A stretch of DNA of 64,000 nucleotides from Rhodosporidiobolus odoratus (Eukaryota; Basidiomycota; Microbotryomycetes; Sporidiobolales; Sporidiobolaceae), in the NCBI GenBank assembly GCA_034387635.1, contig JAOANU010000006.1, forward strand, positions 682,001 to 746,000. The letters are read 5' to 3'. The notes under the pieces were generated by a model that was not told the DNA's origin, did no database searches, and saw nothing but the letters and a program-made list of their open reading frames with translations. The position numbers were made by a program, and so were the translations under genes. Every line of letters begins with the position of its first letter. Position 1 is the stretch's first letter. Positions 51,971 to 63,187 of the stretch are shown in pieces.

Positions 51971-53782
51971 ATGTCCGCCGCACAAGCTCAGGCGCAGGCG
52001 CAAGCAATGGCGGCGTTTATGCAGCAGGCTGTCAACTCTGTCGTCGCGCCTATGGTGAGTCTTCGATCTCTGCTGCAGGATGGGCGACCTTGAGAGTGAT
52101 CGGACGCTGACTGCTGTTGCCTCAACACGTAGGTCGTCGCGACTTCGCTATCCTGCATCCTCTTCGGGTTGGTCTGCTCCCTCGGTGCGTCTCGCGTTTT
52201 GGTTTTCCCGCCTCGCCCGCTTCCCCTTCCTCGATCTTTTCCCCCAACATCGCCATCATACTCGCCTCTCCAAAATTGGCCCTGATCCGTCTAGGATGCG
52301 CTGGCACTTAATGACCTTGGGCTTATCGCGTCCTGTTCCACAGTCTTGACCTACTTTAACCGCTTCCCGAACGACCGCATCGGTTTCAAACTACTCGTTG
52401 CCGCCTTCGGCCTGATCGCGGCGCTCGACACCGCGGTCAGTTGCAGCTGGTGCTACAAAGTCGCCGTCGACGCCTTCAGCAACCCTATGGTGCTTGGGTT
52501 GTTGCCATGGCAGTTGACTTGCTTTGCCTTCTTAACGTGAGCTTCTCGCCTCGCATCTCTGCCTGTCTTTCCTCTACTGACCCTCTTTCTCGTCTCGCAG
52601 TGGTACCGGTATGCAGTCCGGCTCTTCGGATCCGGCTATGCATAGCTAACTTTACACTGTCGCCAGTCGTCCTTGTCTGCCAACTCTTCTTCGCCGTGCG
52701 TACCCTCTGCGCTCTTTCGCCTCGGCCGACAATTTTCACTGACACCTCACAATGGCTACAGTGGCGCGTTTGGGTGATTTCTGGCCGCAAGAGCTACGTG
52801 CTTTCCGTCATCCAGCTCTGCATCATCCTCGGCGCAGCCGGTGCGTTACTACCACATGACCCTGTCTTCCTCTTTCACTCACGCCGCCGTTATGTCTCTA
52901 GGCCTCGTCTACTACATGGGATCGTACTCCGCGAAAACGTGAGCACATTCCACCCTTCGCTTTCATCACACGCTGACAATCTATTACTCCTACAGCAAAT
53001 ACTTGGCGGCCTTCGCCGATATTCAGGTATGCAGCACTGCGTTATAGACAATCTAACACAGTCTTACGTGTCGTCTTTGGCACAGGGTGTCCTGCACGGC
53101 TGGATCGCTGCTTGTCTCGCCGTCGGTGAGCTATCTCGGTTCTGATTGTCACCTTTTTTCCGTTAGCTAAATCTTCTACGTCCATAGATCTCCTCATCAC
53201 GTACGAACACTGCCGGTCTATGTCCTCTTCGTCTATATTGAACTAACGCTTCGTCCCGAGTCCAGTGGCTCTTTGGCTTACTACCTCATACTTCGCCCTC
53301 GCAAGCTCACCGGAACCGGTCTGCGGTCCTCAGCTCTCACTCGCGTAGTAGTCCGGGCGTTCGAGACCAATCTCGTCAGCTTGATCCTGCAATGCGTCCT
53401 CGTGGGTCTTACCGTGTACAGCGTGCACCGAGGATCGCTTCACTACCTCATCATGGCTTTCCTCGAGACCAAGACTTATATCGCCTGTGTCATAATTACC
53501 CTCAACTCTCGCCGCCAAGAACGCAAAGACGGAACCACCCACGATTCTGGCAACCAAAGCAGCAGGGGCTTCGAATCTCGTCCTTTCCCCGCCAGCTCAG
53601 CTACCAACAGTCGCACCCCGGGCAACTCTGTTCACGTCCAGATCGCGAGGAATGTCAGCGTCGATGATGAGGTGGATGGCATCGAGATCTGCGAGGAGGA
53701 CAGCGGGAGGAGGTCGGGTCAGTACAACCTCGACTTTGTCGACGAGCTGGGAGACGTGGAAAAGAAGGCTGAGTCGCACTAG
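51971..53782 (+). CDS. DUF6534 seven-TM basidiomycete membrane protein
   Basis: Member of a basidiomycete family of multi-pass proteins of unknown function. Start 'MSAAQAQAQAQAMAAFMQQ' at 51971. Exons joined by phase give helices: 'VVATSLSCILFGLVCSLV', 'FKLLVAAFGLIAALDTAVS' with 'WCYKVAVDAFSNP', 'VVLVCQLFFA', 'WRVWVISGRKSYVLSVIQLC' with 'IILGAAG', 'GVLHGWIAACLAVDLLIT', 'SGSLAYYLILRPRKLTGTG', 'RAFETNLVSLILQCVLVGL' and 'HYLIMAFLETKTYIACVII'. 'TLNSRRQ' closes the last helix, as in the family, followed by a Ser-rich and acidic cytosolic tail ending 'VEKKAESH'. At least eight introns, several exons under 60 nt. A truncated homolog lies at 57855-58560 on the opposite strand. Confidence 0.8.
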
Positions 53783-54296
53783 CTGGGTTGTTTTTTTCTT
53801 TATTATCGCATCTGTGCCGTATCTTCGTGTTGGTCGGAATCGTTGTATCGCATCTGCCTGCATTGTATTCCATACGCATCTCTTCGAACCGGGGAGGAGA
53901 AGGCGGCAGCTTTTGCCCTTTCGCAACATGTGTATGGCCCAGTCTGAGTCTGACCCACCGTCTGCGCGACGCGGGCCTCTCCGAGGATCAGAATACGAAC
54001 AAAGACGGGGTCTCATTCCATTGCGACGCGAGAAAGAGAATACGAAGAATTGAAGAAAAAAACGCGTGCACGGCGCGCCTGAAAGCAGGGCCGGAGTTGA
54101 CCAGCTCGACAGGCCTGCTACGCTTGCTACATTTTGGGGCAAGTCTCGTAGGTAGCCTGACCCAAAACAAGCCAGAATTTGCGGACCGACCCGGTTCGTC
54201 GATCGCTTCTTTCCTGCTCTTGTCTTCACCGCTCTACCTCCTTCGGCTTCATAACGCCTCGCATCGCAACCTATCCTGTGCTCCCTCCAGCCGAGG
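53783..54296. other. Intergenic region with the CDS1 promoter
   Basis: 3' flank of the DUF6534 gene and 5' flank of CDS1. Contains the ACGCGT site annotated separately and an adjoining 'ggcgcgcc'. Confidence 0.45.
54062..54067. promoter_or_regulatory. MCB box (ACGCGT)
   Basis: Perfect MluI cell-cycle box about 230 bp upstream of the CDS1 start, followed within 6 nt by the GC palindrome ggcgcgcc. In yeasts MBF drives G1/S genes including checkpoint factors; use here is inferred. Confidence 0.45.
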
Positions 54297-57183
54297 ATGG
54301 TCCAACCGTCGCAGTCCCTCGACTTCTCGTCCCAAGGTGCAGACTCGCAATTCACCCAGACCCAGCCAGCGACGCAGCAGTACAACTCACAGCAGAGCGC
54401 TCCCCTTTCAACATACTGGGGTCTCCTGGTCCCTGTCGCCGGCCCTTCCTCTTCCACTCTCGTAACCGGCAAACCACCTCCACCAGCCCTCGAACTCGAC
54501 AGGCGCAAGACCGTATACCTGGTAGGCCGTCACCCAAAGAAGTGCGACCTTATCCTGCCAGGCGGAAAGGTCTCGACGGAACATGCTCGAATTGTCCTTT
54601 CCGACGATGGGTTGGTGAGGCTTTACGATACGTCCACAAACGGGACTTTCGTAGGTGGGAACAAGGTAAGCTCTCCTCTACATCTTTACCTATCTGTGCC
54701 GGAGCGCTTTGTACCTCTTTTCTCCTGTGCGGGAGATGGCATCTCGAGCTGTGCGACCAAGTCATCACGGCCGCACATCTCGCTCCGGCCGATCATGACT
54801 GGGTCATCGCACTGACGATCTATTTCTCTATATCTGCAGGTCGGCAAGGGCAACGTTACCATCCTCGAGAACGGCGTGTCCATCCTCTTCGGTCCCGCCA
54901 ACCTCGACGAAGAGTTCCGCTATGTCTTCCAGACCGCCGCCGGCAAGGCTCGTCCAGATCCCTATGGTCTCGGCGACCTCCTCGACGACCGCTGTGGTAT
55001 TCACGAGGAGTACGAGGTCAGGGAGCAGCTCGGAAAAGGCAGTTTCGCGACTGTCAGGAAAGGCGTCAAGCGGAGTAATGGACAGATGGTGGCGATCAAG
55101 ATTATCGCCAAGGCCCGGTTCAGCTCGAACCCGCAGACTATGCAGATGTTTCAGCGGGAGATTGCCATTGCGAAGCAGCTCAACCACGTACGTTTCCTCC
55201 TTTCTCAACTTGCCTCTCCTTTTTTTGTCCCCGATTTACTCATGACTATCCGGGCTTGTGCAGGAGTACTGTGTCAAATGCTACGACTTCTACGAGAGCC
55301 GCGACCGGATCTGGCGAGTGGCTCAGCGTTCGGCTCTACTGTACTTTTCATGCTAAATCCTCGTCACACAGGTTGGTGCTCGAATACGTCGACGGCGGTG
55401 ATCTCCTCGATTACGTGATGAAGCGGGGGGGACTCAGTGCGTTCATACTCCGTCGGCTTCCCTAGCCATTTCTGACTCGCCTCGCTGCCCGCAGAGGAGA
55501 ACGAGACTCGCGAGATTGCGCTCATGGTCTGTCAAGCCGTTGCTTACCTGCACTCCAGGGGTATCACGCATCGCGACCTTAAGCCGGAAAATCTGCTCCT
55601 CACGAAGGGAAAGAGTCCGCGGTGCAAGGTCACCGATTTCGGACTGGCAAAGATGGTCAACGATCAGGTATGTGACTGACCTTGCGCTTCCGGCACTCCG
55701 TCGCTTAGCATCCTTCCTCGTCTTAGACTATGCTCAAGACGATGTGCGGCACGCCTACCTACCTCGCTCCCGGTACGTCTTGTCATTCCTTTCCTGGCGC
55801 TCTCATTTCAGATGGCTGACATGAACGCCTGCAGAGGTCATCAACCAAACGCACCCCGGCTTGGGCTACAAAAGTATTGTCGATGCGTACTCCATCGGTG
55901 TTATCCTCTACTCCTGCGTGCGTAAAACGTACCCAACCCATTCCTCCTCGTTCTGACCCGCTCTGTACAGCTCACCAATCAGACACCGTTCGACGAGTCC
56001 GAGACCACCCCTCTACCGCAACGGATGCAAGCTCGCTCGGTCGACCTGAACATCCCGCGAGAGATGGGCGTCAGCGAAGTCGCCCTGGACTTCTTGGACA
56101 GGTTCCTTCAGAATGATCCGGCTCTGCGCATGACCTGCAGTACGTGTATCTTCCCATTCCTGCTGGTTGGCACGCTGACCATGGACATCTTCGTAGGCGA
56201 GGCTCTCCAGCACGAATGGCTTCGTATGCAAGACGGCTCCTCCGTCGAGTCTCTCCCCTTCTCCTTCAGTTCTCAGCTCCCGTTCAACAACGGTACGTCC
56301 GGTGCCATGCCTCCTCCGCTGCGCGAGGCGGACCCAAATGCACGCCCTGCAGTCAATGGAGAGGTAGACGGCGATCTCTCCACCCTACAGTCGGCGGCCA
56401 GCTTGACGAGTCCGGCTATGTCTTCGAGAGTCAGGGATGATGGCGAGGACAGCATGATCGATTCGCAGGGTTTCGGTGCGCTATCTTCCCTTGGTTCCTG
56501 ACTGAGTCCCTGTTCACGCTTGTAGCAATCTAGGCAACCTTCGTATCGACCACTCAACCGCTTCTATGACGACCGCCGAGACTAGCGCACCCGTGTCCAA
56601 GACAGGCGCCGTTCCCCCTCTTTCAGCCGTACCCGAATCGACGGAGCAGGTCACCGACTTTGGCCTCTCGCCGCACATTGCGGGTCAGAAGCGCAAGGCG
56701 ATGGAGTCCCGCTTCAGCGATTCCAGCCTGAGCGAGTTGACCAACAGCCAGCTCAGCCAGCATCAGCCAGCCCCCGCCGCCGCCACCGACCCTGAGCCGA
56801 ATGCTGCGGCGCTTGACCTTGAAAAGGCGAACGGCGCGGAGTCGGCGGCCGAGATGAGCGGGCTCGAGGAGGAGAAGGTGCAAGGGGAAGAAGAAAGTGA
56901 GGACCGCGAGCCGAGCACGACGGAGGAGACCGACGTCGTCCCCGGAGAGGCCATCAAATTCGCCGCATCCCCGCGTGCCACTCGACGAACGAGCCGAGGA
57001 GGCGCAGCCGGCGCGAAGAAGGTCACTACTCCGGCTCACGGTGCCAGAGGCAGGGGGAGGGCGTCGAGTGGGGCAACTTCGGTGGTTAGCGAAGCCGCGT
57101 CGGCGAGCCCTGACCCGGCTGCAGAGGGTGGGATCGCTGCGAGCGTCAAGAATCGTCGGAGAAAGGCGGCGAGGCTTGGCTAA
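54297..57183 (+). CDS. CDS1: Checkpoint kinase Cds1/Rad53/Chk2-like
   Basis: DNA replication/damage checkpoint Ser/Thr kinase. Start ATG at 54297; the N-terminus has an SQ/TQ cluster ('FSSQG', 'TQTQPATQQ') expected to be phosphorylated by ATR/ATM-type kinases. One FHA domain: '[16 protein letters not shown]', 'STEHARIV', '[12 protein letters not shown]'. Kinase: '[12 protein letters not shown]', 'VAIKIIAK', '[15 protein letters not shown]', '[12 protein letters not shown]', 'VTDFGLAKM', '[12 protein letters not shown]', with '[13 protein letters not shown]' (Tyr in place of the usual Trp). Catalytic Lys, HRD and DFG are intact. The C-terminal exon adds a long acidic/basic tail ending '[13 protein letters not shown]', a likely nuclear signal. 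No second FHA as in Rad53, so organisation is Cds1/Chk2-like. Stop TAA at 57181. Confidence 0.95.
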
Positions 57184-57854
57184 TTCCTTCTCCCATTTGT
57201 CCTCTATACACTCTCTTCTCCTCGACTTCTTGACTTTCTTCTATCTTGCCTCGTCCTCGCATCGCGTGCATCCTCCACTCTCGTCGTTTCCTTCTTTCCT
57301 CTTGATTCAGTCTCTGTCTCCCCGTCTTCGCATTTCTTTCAGCAGTACCCCCAATTGTTCCCGTCGTTTTCTCTGCCCTTGTGTAGCCATCCCCCCTTCT
57401 TCCTCACGACCATACCCTCTTTCCTCACTGCATGTCTCTCGCAATCTTGCACGACTACTGAAAAGAACTCTTGTTCGTTGCTCATCCCCTGTCGTCTAAG
57501 CGATTACCAAGCTGCGTCTTCAGCGAGGAGGTACAAGGAACATGAAGGCAGGAAAGCGCGAGGGATCTACCTGCAGGGACAGACGCATCAGTATCATAAC
57601 AGTCGAGGGTCCCTTCAGCGAAGCAAAACAAGGAAGAGCAGGTGAACAGTGACATGCGGGAAGCTTACTCGGGGAGGTTGGCAGGGAGCCGTGACCTACG
57701 CTAGCACCTCAGCGTCGAGGAGATACCGCTTCTACTCCGACTTATCAAGCAAGAACGGCAAGATTCACTTTTCGACCGGTTTCTTGACCTTCTCAGCTGC
57801 GAAAGAAGAATGGTTTATCTCGAAGATACAGCACGAAGAGCGGCGATACAGACT
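57184..57854. other. Intergenic, CDS1 3' flank
   Basis: CT-rich 3' UTR-like sequence to about 57500, then unassigned sequence up to the stop of the DUF6534 relic. Confidence 0.4.
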
Positions 57855-58560
57855 CTATACAGCTGAGCCAACTTCCCCTCGATTCTCACCGATCCCTTTG
57901 TGCAGAGCGTCTTCCTCACCGGCCAGGAACCGCGCATCAAACGCGGACAACTTTGCTTCGTTTAGTCTGAAAGCCTGCGCGTCGACAAGCTCGACAGCGA
58001 CGCTCCTAGCGCTCCCAGGGCGGCTGACTCTCTGCTCCGATCGATTGCCTCGTATTCTGCCGACTGAGCGGGCGCTGAAGCCCTTCAAGTGTTTGCTGGA
58101 CCCTGTTTGCTGGGACGTGCTCTCGCCGCTTACGAGCTGTCGAGCGTTCAGTGTCGCAGTGACACAGGCGGCGTAGGTCTTCGCCCTTTGGGTTTGACTG
58201 GGAGCATCAAGGCGTCAAGAGCGGTGAGATGGGAGCGATGCAGGAAAAGGTCAACAGCGTGCAGAGAAGATGCCGAAGTCAGCCGCTGAAGCCTGACCCC
58301 GAGAACTAGATATGCAGGAAAATAGACTCACTCCTGGAAAGCTACCAGAAGATAGTGCGAAGATGCCCTTCCGCGACTATAGATGACGAGGCCAACGAAC
58401 GTGACCTGAAGAGCGAGGGCGACGAAGTTCGTCTCGAAGGCTTGTATGACGATCCGCATGAGCGGCCTGCATCGTCATCGAGTCAGCATGCATCGAGCGT
58501 CAGAGCCGTTGCGAGAACCGATAAAGTCACGAAGAGTCAATGGTATTCCGGTGGTGACCC
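57855..58560 (-). pseudogene. Truncated DUF6534 homolog (C-terminal part only)
   Basis: On the minus strand, an exon at 58332-58466 reads 'IVIQAFETNFVALALQ', 'VTFVGLVIYSRG' and 'HYLLVAFQ'; after a 134-nt intron the last exon (58197 down to 57855) begins 'QTQRAKTYAACVTATLNARQ' and continues with a Ser/Arg-rich tail ending 'ENRGEVGSAV'. This aligns through its length with the last two helices of the gene at 51971-53782 ('AFETNLVSLILQ', 'KTYIACVIITLNSRR'). A preceding piece, 'HHRNTIDSS', joins through a 64-nt intron (58467-58530). Upstream to 59073 I find none of the first five helices. So it is a 5'-truncated copy: a relic, or a short gene with an unrecognised start. The C-terminal frame is still open. 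Confidence 0.7.
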
Positions 58561-59073
58561 GCTGACGGAAAGGCGATAGCGTGGTACGGCGGAATGATTC
58601 GGAGGCTCGGCGCTACTTGGGCATCTTCAGACTTTCCCTGAGCACTCTCCGCATGTACCGTACCATGGAAGCGGTACCTCGATCGTTGTGTTTGGAAAAA
58701 GGAGGCGCCGAGGTTACCGGCCGACGGGCGGTGGTCGTGAGGGAATTGAGGTAGTGTACGGCGTGGAGTGTGTTGGCTTATAGCAGGTAGACAAGTAAGC
58801 GACGGGCAAGTGTGATTTGGGCGTGGAACTGAAGAGCTATCAATCGCTCAAGAGTCGGCTACATTCGTGCTATGACCGCCCGGCAACTTGCATACGGCCC
58901 AAGGAAGCGAGTAGGGCCGGACAGAATCCCCAACAACGCCTCGGACGACGCCGCTTGCTGAGCAGCGTTTTCCGTTTTCTCGTCTTCTTCTCTCAGACTG
59001 GGTTACAGCTGATTGTTGCGTTCGGGTTGCATCGTGTCAATAATGAGGTGCGAGAGAAATCACAAGAGCTGGC
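58561..59073. other. Unassigned region upstream of the DUF6534 relic
   Basis: About 500 bp where the missing 5' exons of the relic would be expected; no hydrophobic helix-coding stretch on the minus strand. Extends to the SCL1 stop. Confidence 0.4.
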
Positions 59074-60490
59074 TCAATCCTTCTCCCCGAGCCGCTGGAG
59101 GTGTTCGTCAATTTCGGCGGTGGTGAGCTGCAACGAGGAGATCAACACGGTTAGTTCCGTCCAGTGACCAAAGTCGCGAAATGTCGCGTTGTGGCGCCGC
59201 AGAATGGGCAGGCAAGGCAACACAGAAAGAGAGGGAGGGAAGGTAGAAGAGAATCAACGCACCTTCCTGAACACGCCCCTCTCACTTCCCTTAGCCTGTT
59301 CGGCCACTCCAATCTCCACCTCCCCAGCCTTCAAATCCGTCGCCAACACCTGACTCAAAGTCTGCAACGCCAACTCGACTACCTCATCCTTGTTCTCAAA
59401 CTTCCATCCCTTCTTGAAGCCCTTCTCGAGGTGGTTGATCGCTTCTTGTTGTTTTTGTCCGGCGGCCGTCGCATGGAAACCGACGTAGTAGCCCGCCGGG
59501 TCGAGCTTGAAGATTTGGGGGCCAAGGGAGGGGTCGTGGCCGACGATGATCATGGCTACCGAAGCAGGAAGAGGTGAGCAAGGGCGTGAGGATGGAAGTG
59601 ACGAGGGGGAAAGACGCACAGATACCCAGTGGCCGCATCGCTGCTCGTTGCGTATAGACCTGTGTCGCCCAGCGTTCCGGACTTCCATCAGCGTCTGATG
59701 CAAGTCCAAGCACGGGACGGTAAGGTGCAGATGAAAAGGGAAATGCGAGGCACCTGGTTGATGTTGGCAATCCTCTTGGCAAGCAGATCAGGCGTGATCT
59801 CGTAGCCGTACTTGTAGCGGAACTGAGAGGCTTCGGAGATGGCGCGCTGAACTTGTGAACGAGCATCGGCTGCGGACGGCAAAAAAAGACAGCGTAAGCG
59901 TTTCCGACAGAAGACGAGGAAGAAAGGGTAAAATGTACCTGTTCGGCCAGTCATGACGCAACCAATTCCAGGGGTGATGTTGAAGATGTGGGTGATCGAG
60001 TCCGGGTCAAGGAGCTTGTCCTGCATGATTACACTCACCCGATATCAGCCCTTTCTTCGCCGTGTGCTGAACAAGACATCGTGACGGAACGGGGGGACGC
60101 ACCGGAACCTTCTTCTGTGTAATAATCACCGAAGACTCCTGCCCACGTATGGCCAGAGAGGTGTGGCCAGACCCAGTGATGGCTTTGAAGGCATACTCTG
60201 TGGAAGAGGCGAGAAAGGGAAGAGGTGAGATGAGATGAGGACGAGGTACAAGATGCGCGAGGGGCACAGGCGCGGTGACACAGCGGTACAAAGAAGGTGC
60301 GTACCGACTTGGTACAGACGACCTTCCGGACTGCCGGAAGGAAAAAAGGTTAGTACGGACGGGAGGAAAAGCGGGAGGAAGGCGGAATGCACCTGAAGAC
60401 GGTCAGGGTACGGTCATATGATGAGCGAGACACTGCGTGGGGCAAGGCCGGCGGAACGGGTCAGCATTGCTTGCGGGGCAACCGGATACT
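59074..60490 (-). CDS. SCL1: 20S proteasome subunit alpha1
   Basis: Alpha1 (PSMA6/Scl1) of the proteasome core. Exons in order: '[13 protein letters not shown]' spliced to 'SPEGRLYQV', '[19 protein letters not shown]' with 'IITQKKVP', '[20 protein letters not shown]' with 'CVMTG', '[20 protein letters not shown]' with '[15 protein letters not shown]', '[13 protein letters not shown]', '[20 protein letters not shown]' with '[15 protein letters not shown]', and the last exon '[17 protein letters not shown]', stop at 59074. The subunit type is set by 'RMPLG'-equivalent 'MRPLG', 'KLDPAGY' and the C-terminal 'AEIDxHL'. The start codon is not contiguous: A at 60490, then a 57-nt intron, then TG at 60432-60431. 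Confidence 0.95.
60433..60489 (-). other. SCL1: Intron splitting the SCL1 start codon
   Basis: Donor GTATCC after 'CAGCACACA' and acceptor CCCACGCAG before TG-TCT-CGC, with a GCTGAC branch-like element inside. Genomic sequence at the expected start is GTG; only splicing gives ATG followed by '[12 protein letters not shown]', the family N-terminus. Confidence 0.6.
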
Positions 60491-61300
60491 GTGTGCTGGC
60501 GAGGTGCAGGTGAAAGAAATCTGGAGACCAGCGACAGACTCGACGGTACAGTCGCATCCACGGCTGTACCTAGAGGCCGGACTGTCGAAGCCGTTTGCGT
60601 AGGCCTCTCCATGCTGTTACTGCCAGCGCCCCGCGAGCGTCGTCATCCTAGCCCGCTCGTGTGGCCGGCCCTGCGTCCGCAGCAGCTCCGGTAGGCATAG
60701 CTCCAACCTCAAGCATTCCTCCGACTCTCTGTGCAGCGACCCAGGTGACTGCGACGGCTGTTGCAACGACTCGCAGTTGCGGAGGTGGTGGGAGGTGGAG
60801 CGGGCGACAGGCTCGCCGCGGATCTGGCTTGACGGGCTGGTGGTTGTGCACTGACGCTGCAGATACAGCTGAAATGCTGGCTTACTGATGCAGTGGTAGA
60901 GGTAGCGAGACAAGTGAACGAGACCGCGCAAGTTCGCAACCAGATGATGAGGATGAGGACGAAGGTCAGCTCGCTGGCTTGACTTCCAGCGGGAATATAA
61001 CTAGGCTTGATCTACTTTTCCACAGCTCATTGTATTTACTGCACCCTTACCGGAATTATGGAGGATTGCCGATTCTTTCGGTTCCTCACTTCGCAGATCG
61101 CCCTTCGTCTCTTCGGATACATCTTCGCCTGGCCCAAGTACGCCGCGACTCGCTTGCAGTGACTCCATTCCTCGCGTCCACTGCTACCACAACGTTCCGA
61201 CTCACCGTCCTCGACTTCTCTGCCGTCGTCGACCTTCTCACCTTCGCGCTCCTTCCTACGATCAAGCCAGCCCGGTCAAGGCTACTTACACACGCTCAGC
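60491..61300. other. Divergent promoter region of SCL1 and HEM12
   Basis: About 810 bp. Short frames on both strands (about 60617-60940) have odd composition and no family resemblance. No gene called. Confidence 0.4.
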
Positions 61301-62984
61301 ATGACGACCCAATCTCCAGCAGCCCGCGAGGCAAGCGCCGCCCAGGTCGATCACCCTGTACCCCAGTCGGTCATGGACTACACCTTTCCTCCCTCTTTCG
61401 ACGTCTTCCCTCCCCTCAAAAACGACGCCCTCCTCCAATCTGCCGCCAATACCCCTCCGACCGAGTTGAGCCGTCCTCCCCCGATCTGGATCATGCGACA
61501 AGCCGGACGCTACCTCCCCGAGTTTCAAGCCGTCCGAAAAGAGCACTCGTTCTTCACCGTCTGCCGCACTCCCGAACTCGCCTGCGAAGTCACCCTGCAA
61601 CCCATCCGACGCTACGAAGGCTTCCTCGACGCCTCCATCATCTTCTCCGACATTCTCGTCGTCCCCCAGGCTATGGGAATGGAGGTGCAGATGCTCGGAG
61701 GCGTGGGGCCGCATTTCCCTCAGCCGCTCAAGGGGCCCGAAGATGCCCAGTCTCGCATTCTCGACCGCGATACCAACGTCTTCGAGGAGCTCAAGTATGT
61801 CTACGCCGCGATCACCAAGACGAGGCACGGGTTGGAAGGAAAAGTCCCGCTCATAGGGTTCTGCGCCGGGCCTTGGACGCTGTTCGGGTATATGGTGGAA
61901 GGTGGAGGAAGCAAAACATGGGAGAAGGCAAAGGCGTGGACTTACAAGCACCCGGAAAGTGCAAAGGCTGTATTGCAGCAGATTGCGGAAGTCAGCGCGG
62001 AGTACCTCGTTGGGCAGGTTCAGGCAGGAGCGCAGGTTCGTCCCCTTCCCTTATTTCTGTCTAATTATCCATCTCTGACGTAGCTACCTCGCTTTCTCAG
62101 CTCCTGCAAGTCTTCGACACCAACGCCGACTGCCTCACCCCTCACGGCTTCGACACCTTCATCCTCCCTTACCTCGCCCTTCTCCCCAAACTCGTTCGCG
62201 CAAAACTCGCCGCCCTCTCCGTCCCCTGCCCTCCCATGACCGTCTTCGCCAAGGGCGCCTCTTCCCCCTCTCAACTCTCGTCCCTCTCCCAGATTGGCTA
62301 CCAAACCGTCGGACTGGATTGGACCGTCTCTCCCCGTTACGCTCGGGAACAAACCGGTGGGAGGGTCGCACTGCAGGGTAACATGGACCCGAGTACTCTG
62401 CTCGGAGGGAAGGAAGCGATCAGGAAGGAAGTTAGGGAGTTGACCTGGGGAAAGAACGGGTTTTTGACTTGCGCGACGGAGGGGATCAAGGGTGGATGGA
62501 TAGTCAACCTTGGACATGGGATCACGCCAGGAGTCGACCCGGAGGATGCGCGTTACTTCTTGGAGCGGGTCAGGAAGGAATGCGCCAAGAAGAGCAGGGA
62601 GGACGAGCCGGTACGTCGACCTGCCTTCTTCTTTCTTTAACCATCGAGCGATCTGCTGACCTCGCCGTTCATTTGTCTCTTTCCGCTGGTGTATCTCGCT
62701 TATCGCTGTACAGGACGCTTAGCTGCCGGTGAGCAAACTGTAACCATAGCATCGCTCTTCTGCAGAACTGTCCGACGCCGGAGAGGAGAAGGGGGAAAGC
62801 AGGCTGATCAGTTCGCTGGACCTCGACTCTCGTTTCTCTGTACGAACAGTCGCTTCAAGCTACTTTTTCCCTTCCGTCCACCTCGTCGCTTCCTACTCTT
62901 CTTGATGGAACTCCTGAAGCGGGTTCCCAGATCTCGCGCAAATTAGTGGAGTACGTCAGGGAGCAGAAGAAGAAGGATGTCTGA
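61301..62984 (+). CDS. HEM12: Uroporphyrinogen decarboxylase
   Basis: Cytosolic enzyme removing four acetate carboxyls from uroporphyrinogen III to give coproporphyrinogen III, the substrate of HEM13. Start at 61301; exon 1 to about 62035, exon 2 from 62101. Motifs: 'PPPIWIMRQAGRYLPE', 'IIFSDILVVPQAMGM' (catalytic Asp), 'GFCAGPWTLFGYMVEG', 'NADCLTPHGFDTFILPYL', 'VGLDWTVSP', 'GNMDPSTLL', 'NLGHGITPGVDPED'. The core is complete by about 62610. The 3' end is uncertain: either a very short exon ('DA' plus stop near 62722), or an exon from about 62850 giving 'LLDGTPEAGSQISRKLVEY' and 'VREQKKKDV' with TGA at 62982. I chose the latter because it reads as a continuous basic helix end. Confidence 0.93.
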
Positions 62985-63187
62985 GGGGGTGTCGAGTGGA
63001 TGACGGGTCCAGAAAAGCGTGGCCGTAGCATGAGAGGGTGTATGTTCTACTTCCCGCATACAAGGCAAGACTCGCAATTTCACTTCTCTTTCTCCTGTTC
63101 ATTGCGCTCTGTGCAGTGCGCCCAGGGGAAAAAGACGAGAGAGATACAACATGCACAGCTACTTCCTCGCATCCAACAGGTACCGTC

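Noticed and set aside
51582..52058. 158-codon frame overlapping the DUF6534 start
   Set aside because: Different phase from the membrane protein, no domain, overlaps a coding exon and a GTGAGT donor.
58475..58477. In-frame TGA in the DUF6534 relic just before 'MRIVIQAFETN'
   Set aside because: A 64-nt intron (58467-58530) with GTGACT donor, CTGAC branch-like element and GATGCAG acceptor removes it and joins a plausible upstream piece, so it is not proof of decay.
60617..60939. Minus-strand frames in the SCL1/HEM12 promoter
   Set aside because: A possible hydrophobic start ('LTFVLILIIWLRTC') lacks a convincing ATG and continuation; no known family.
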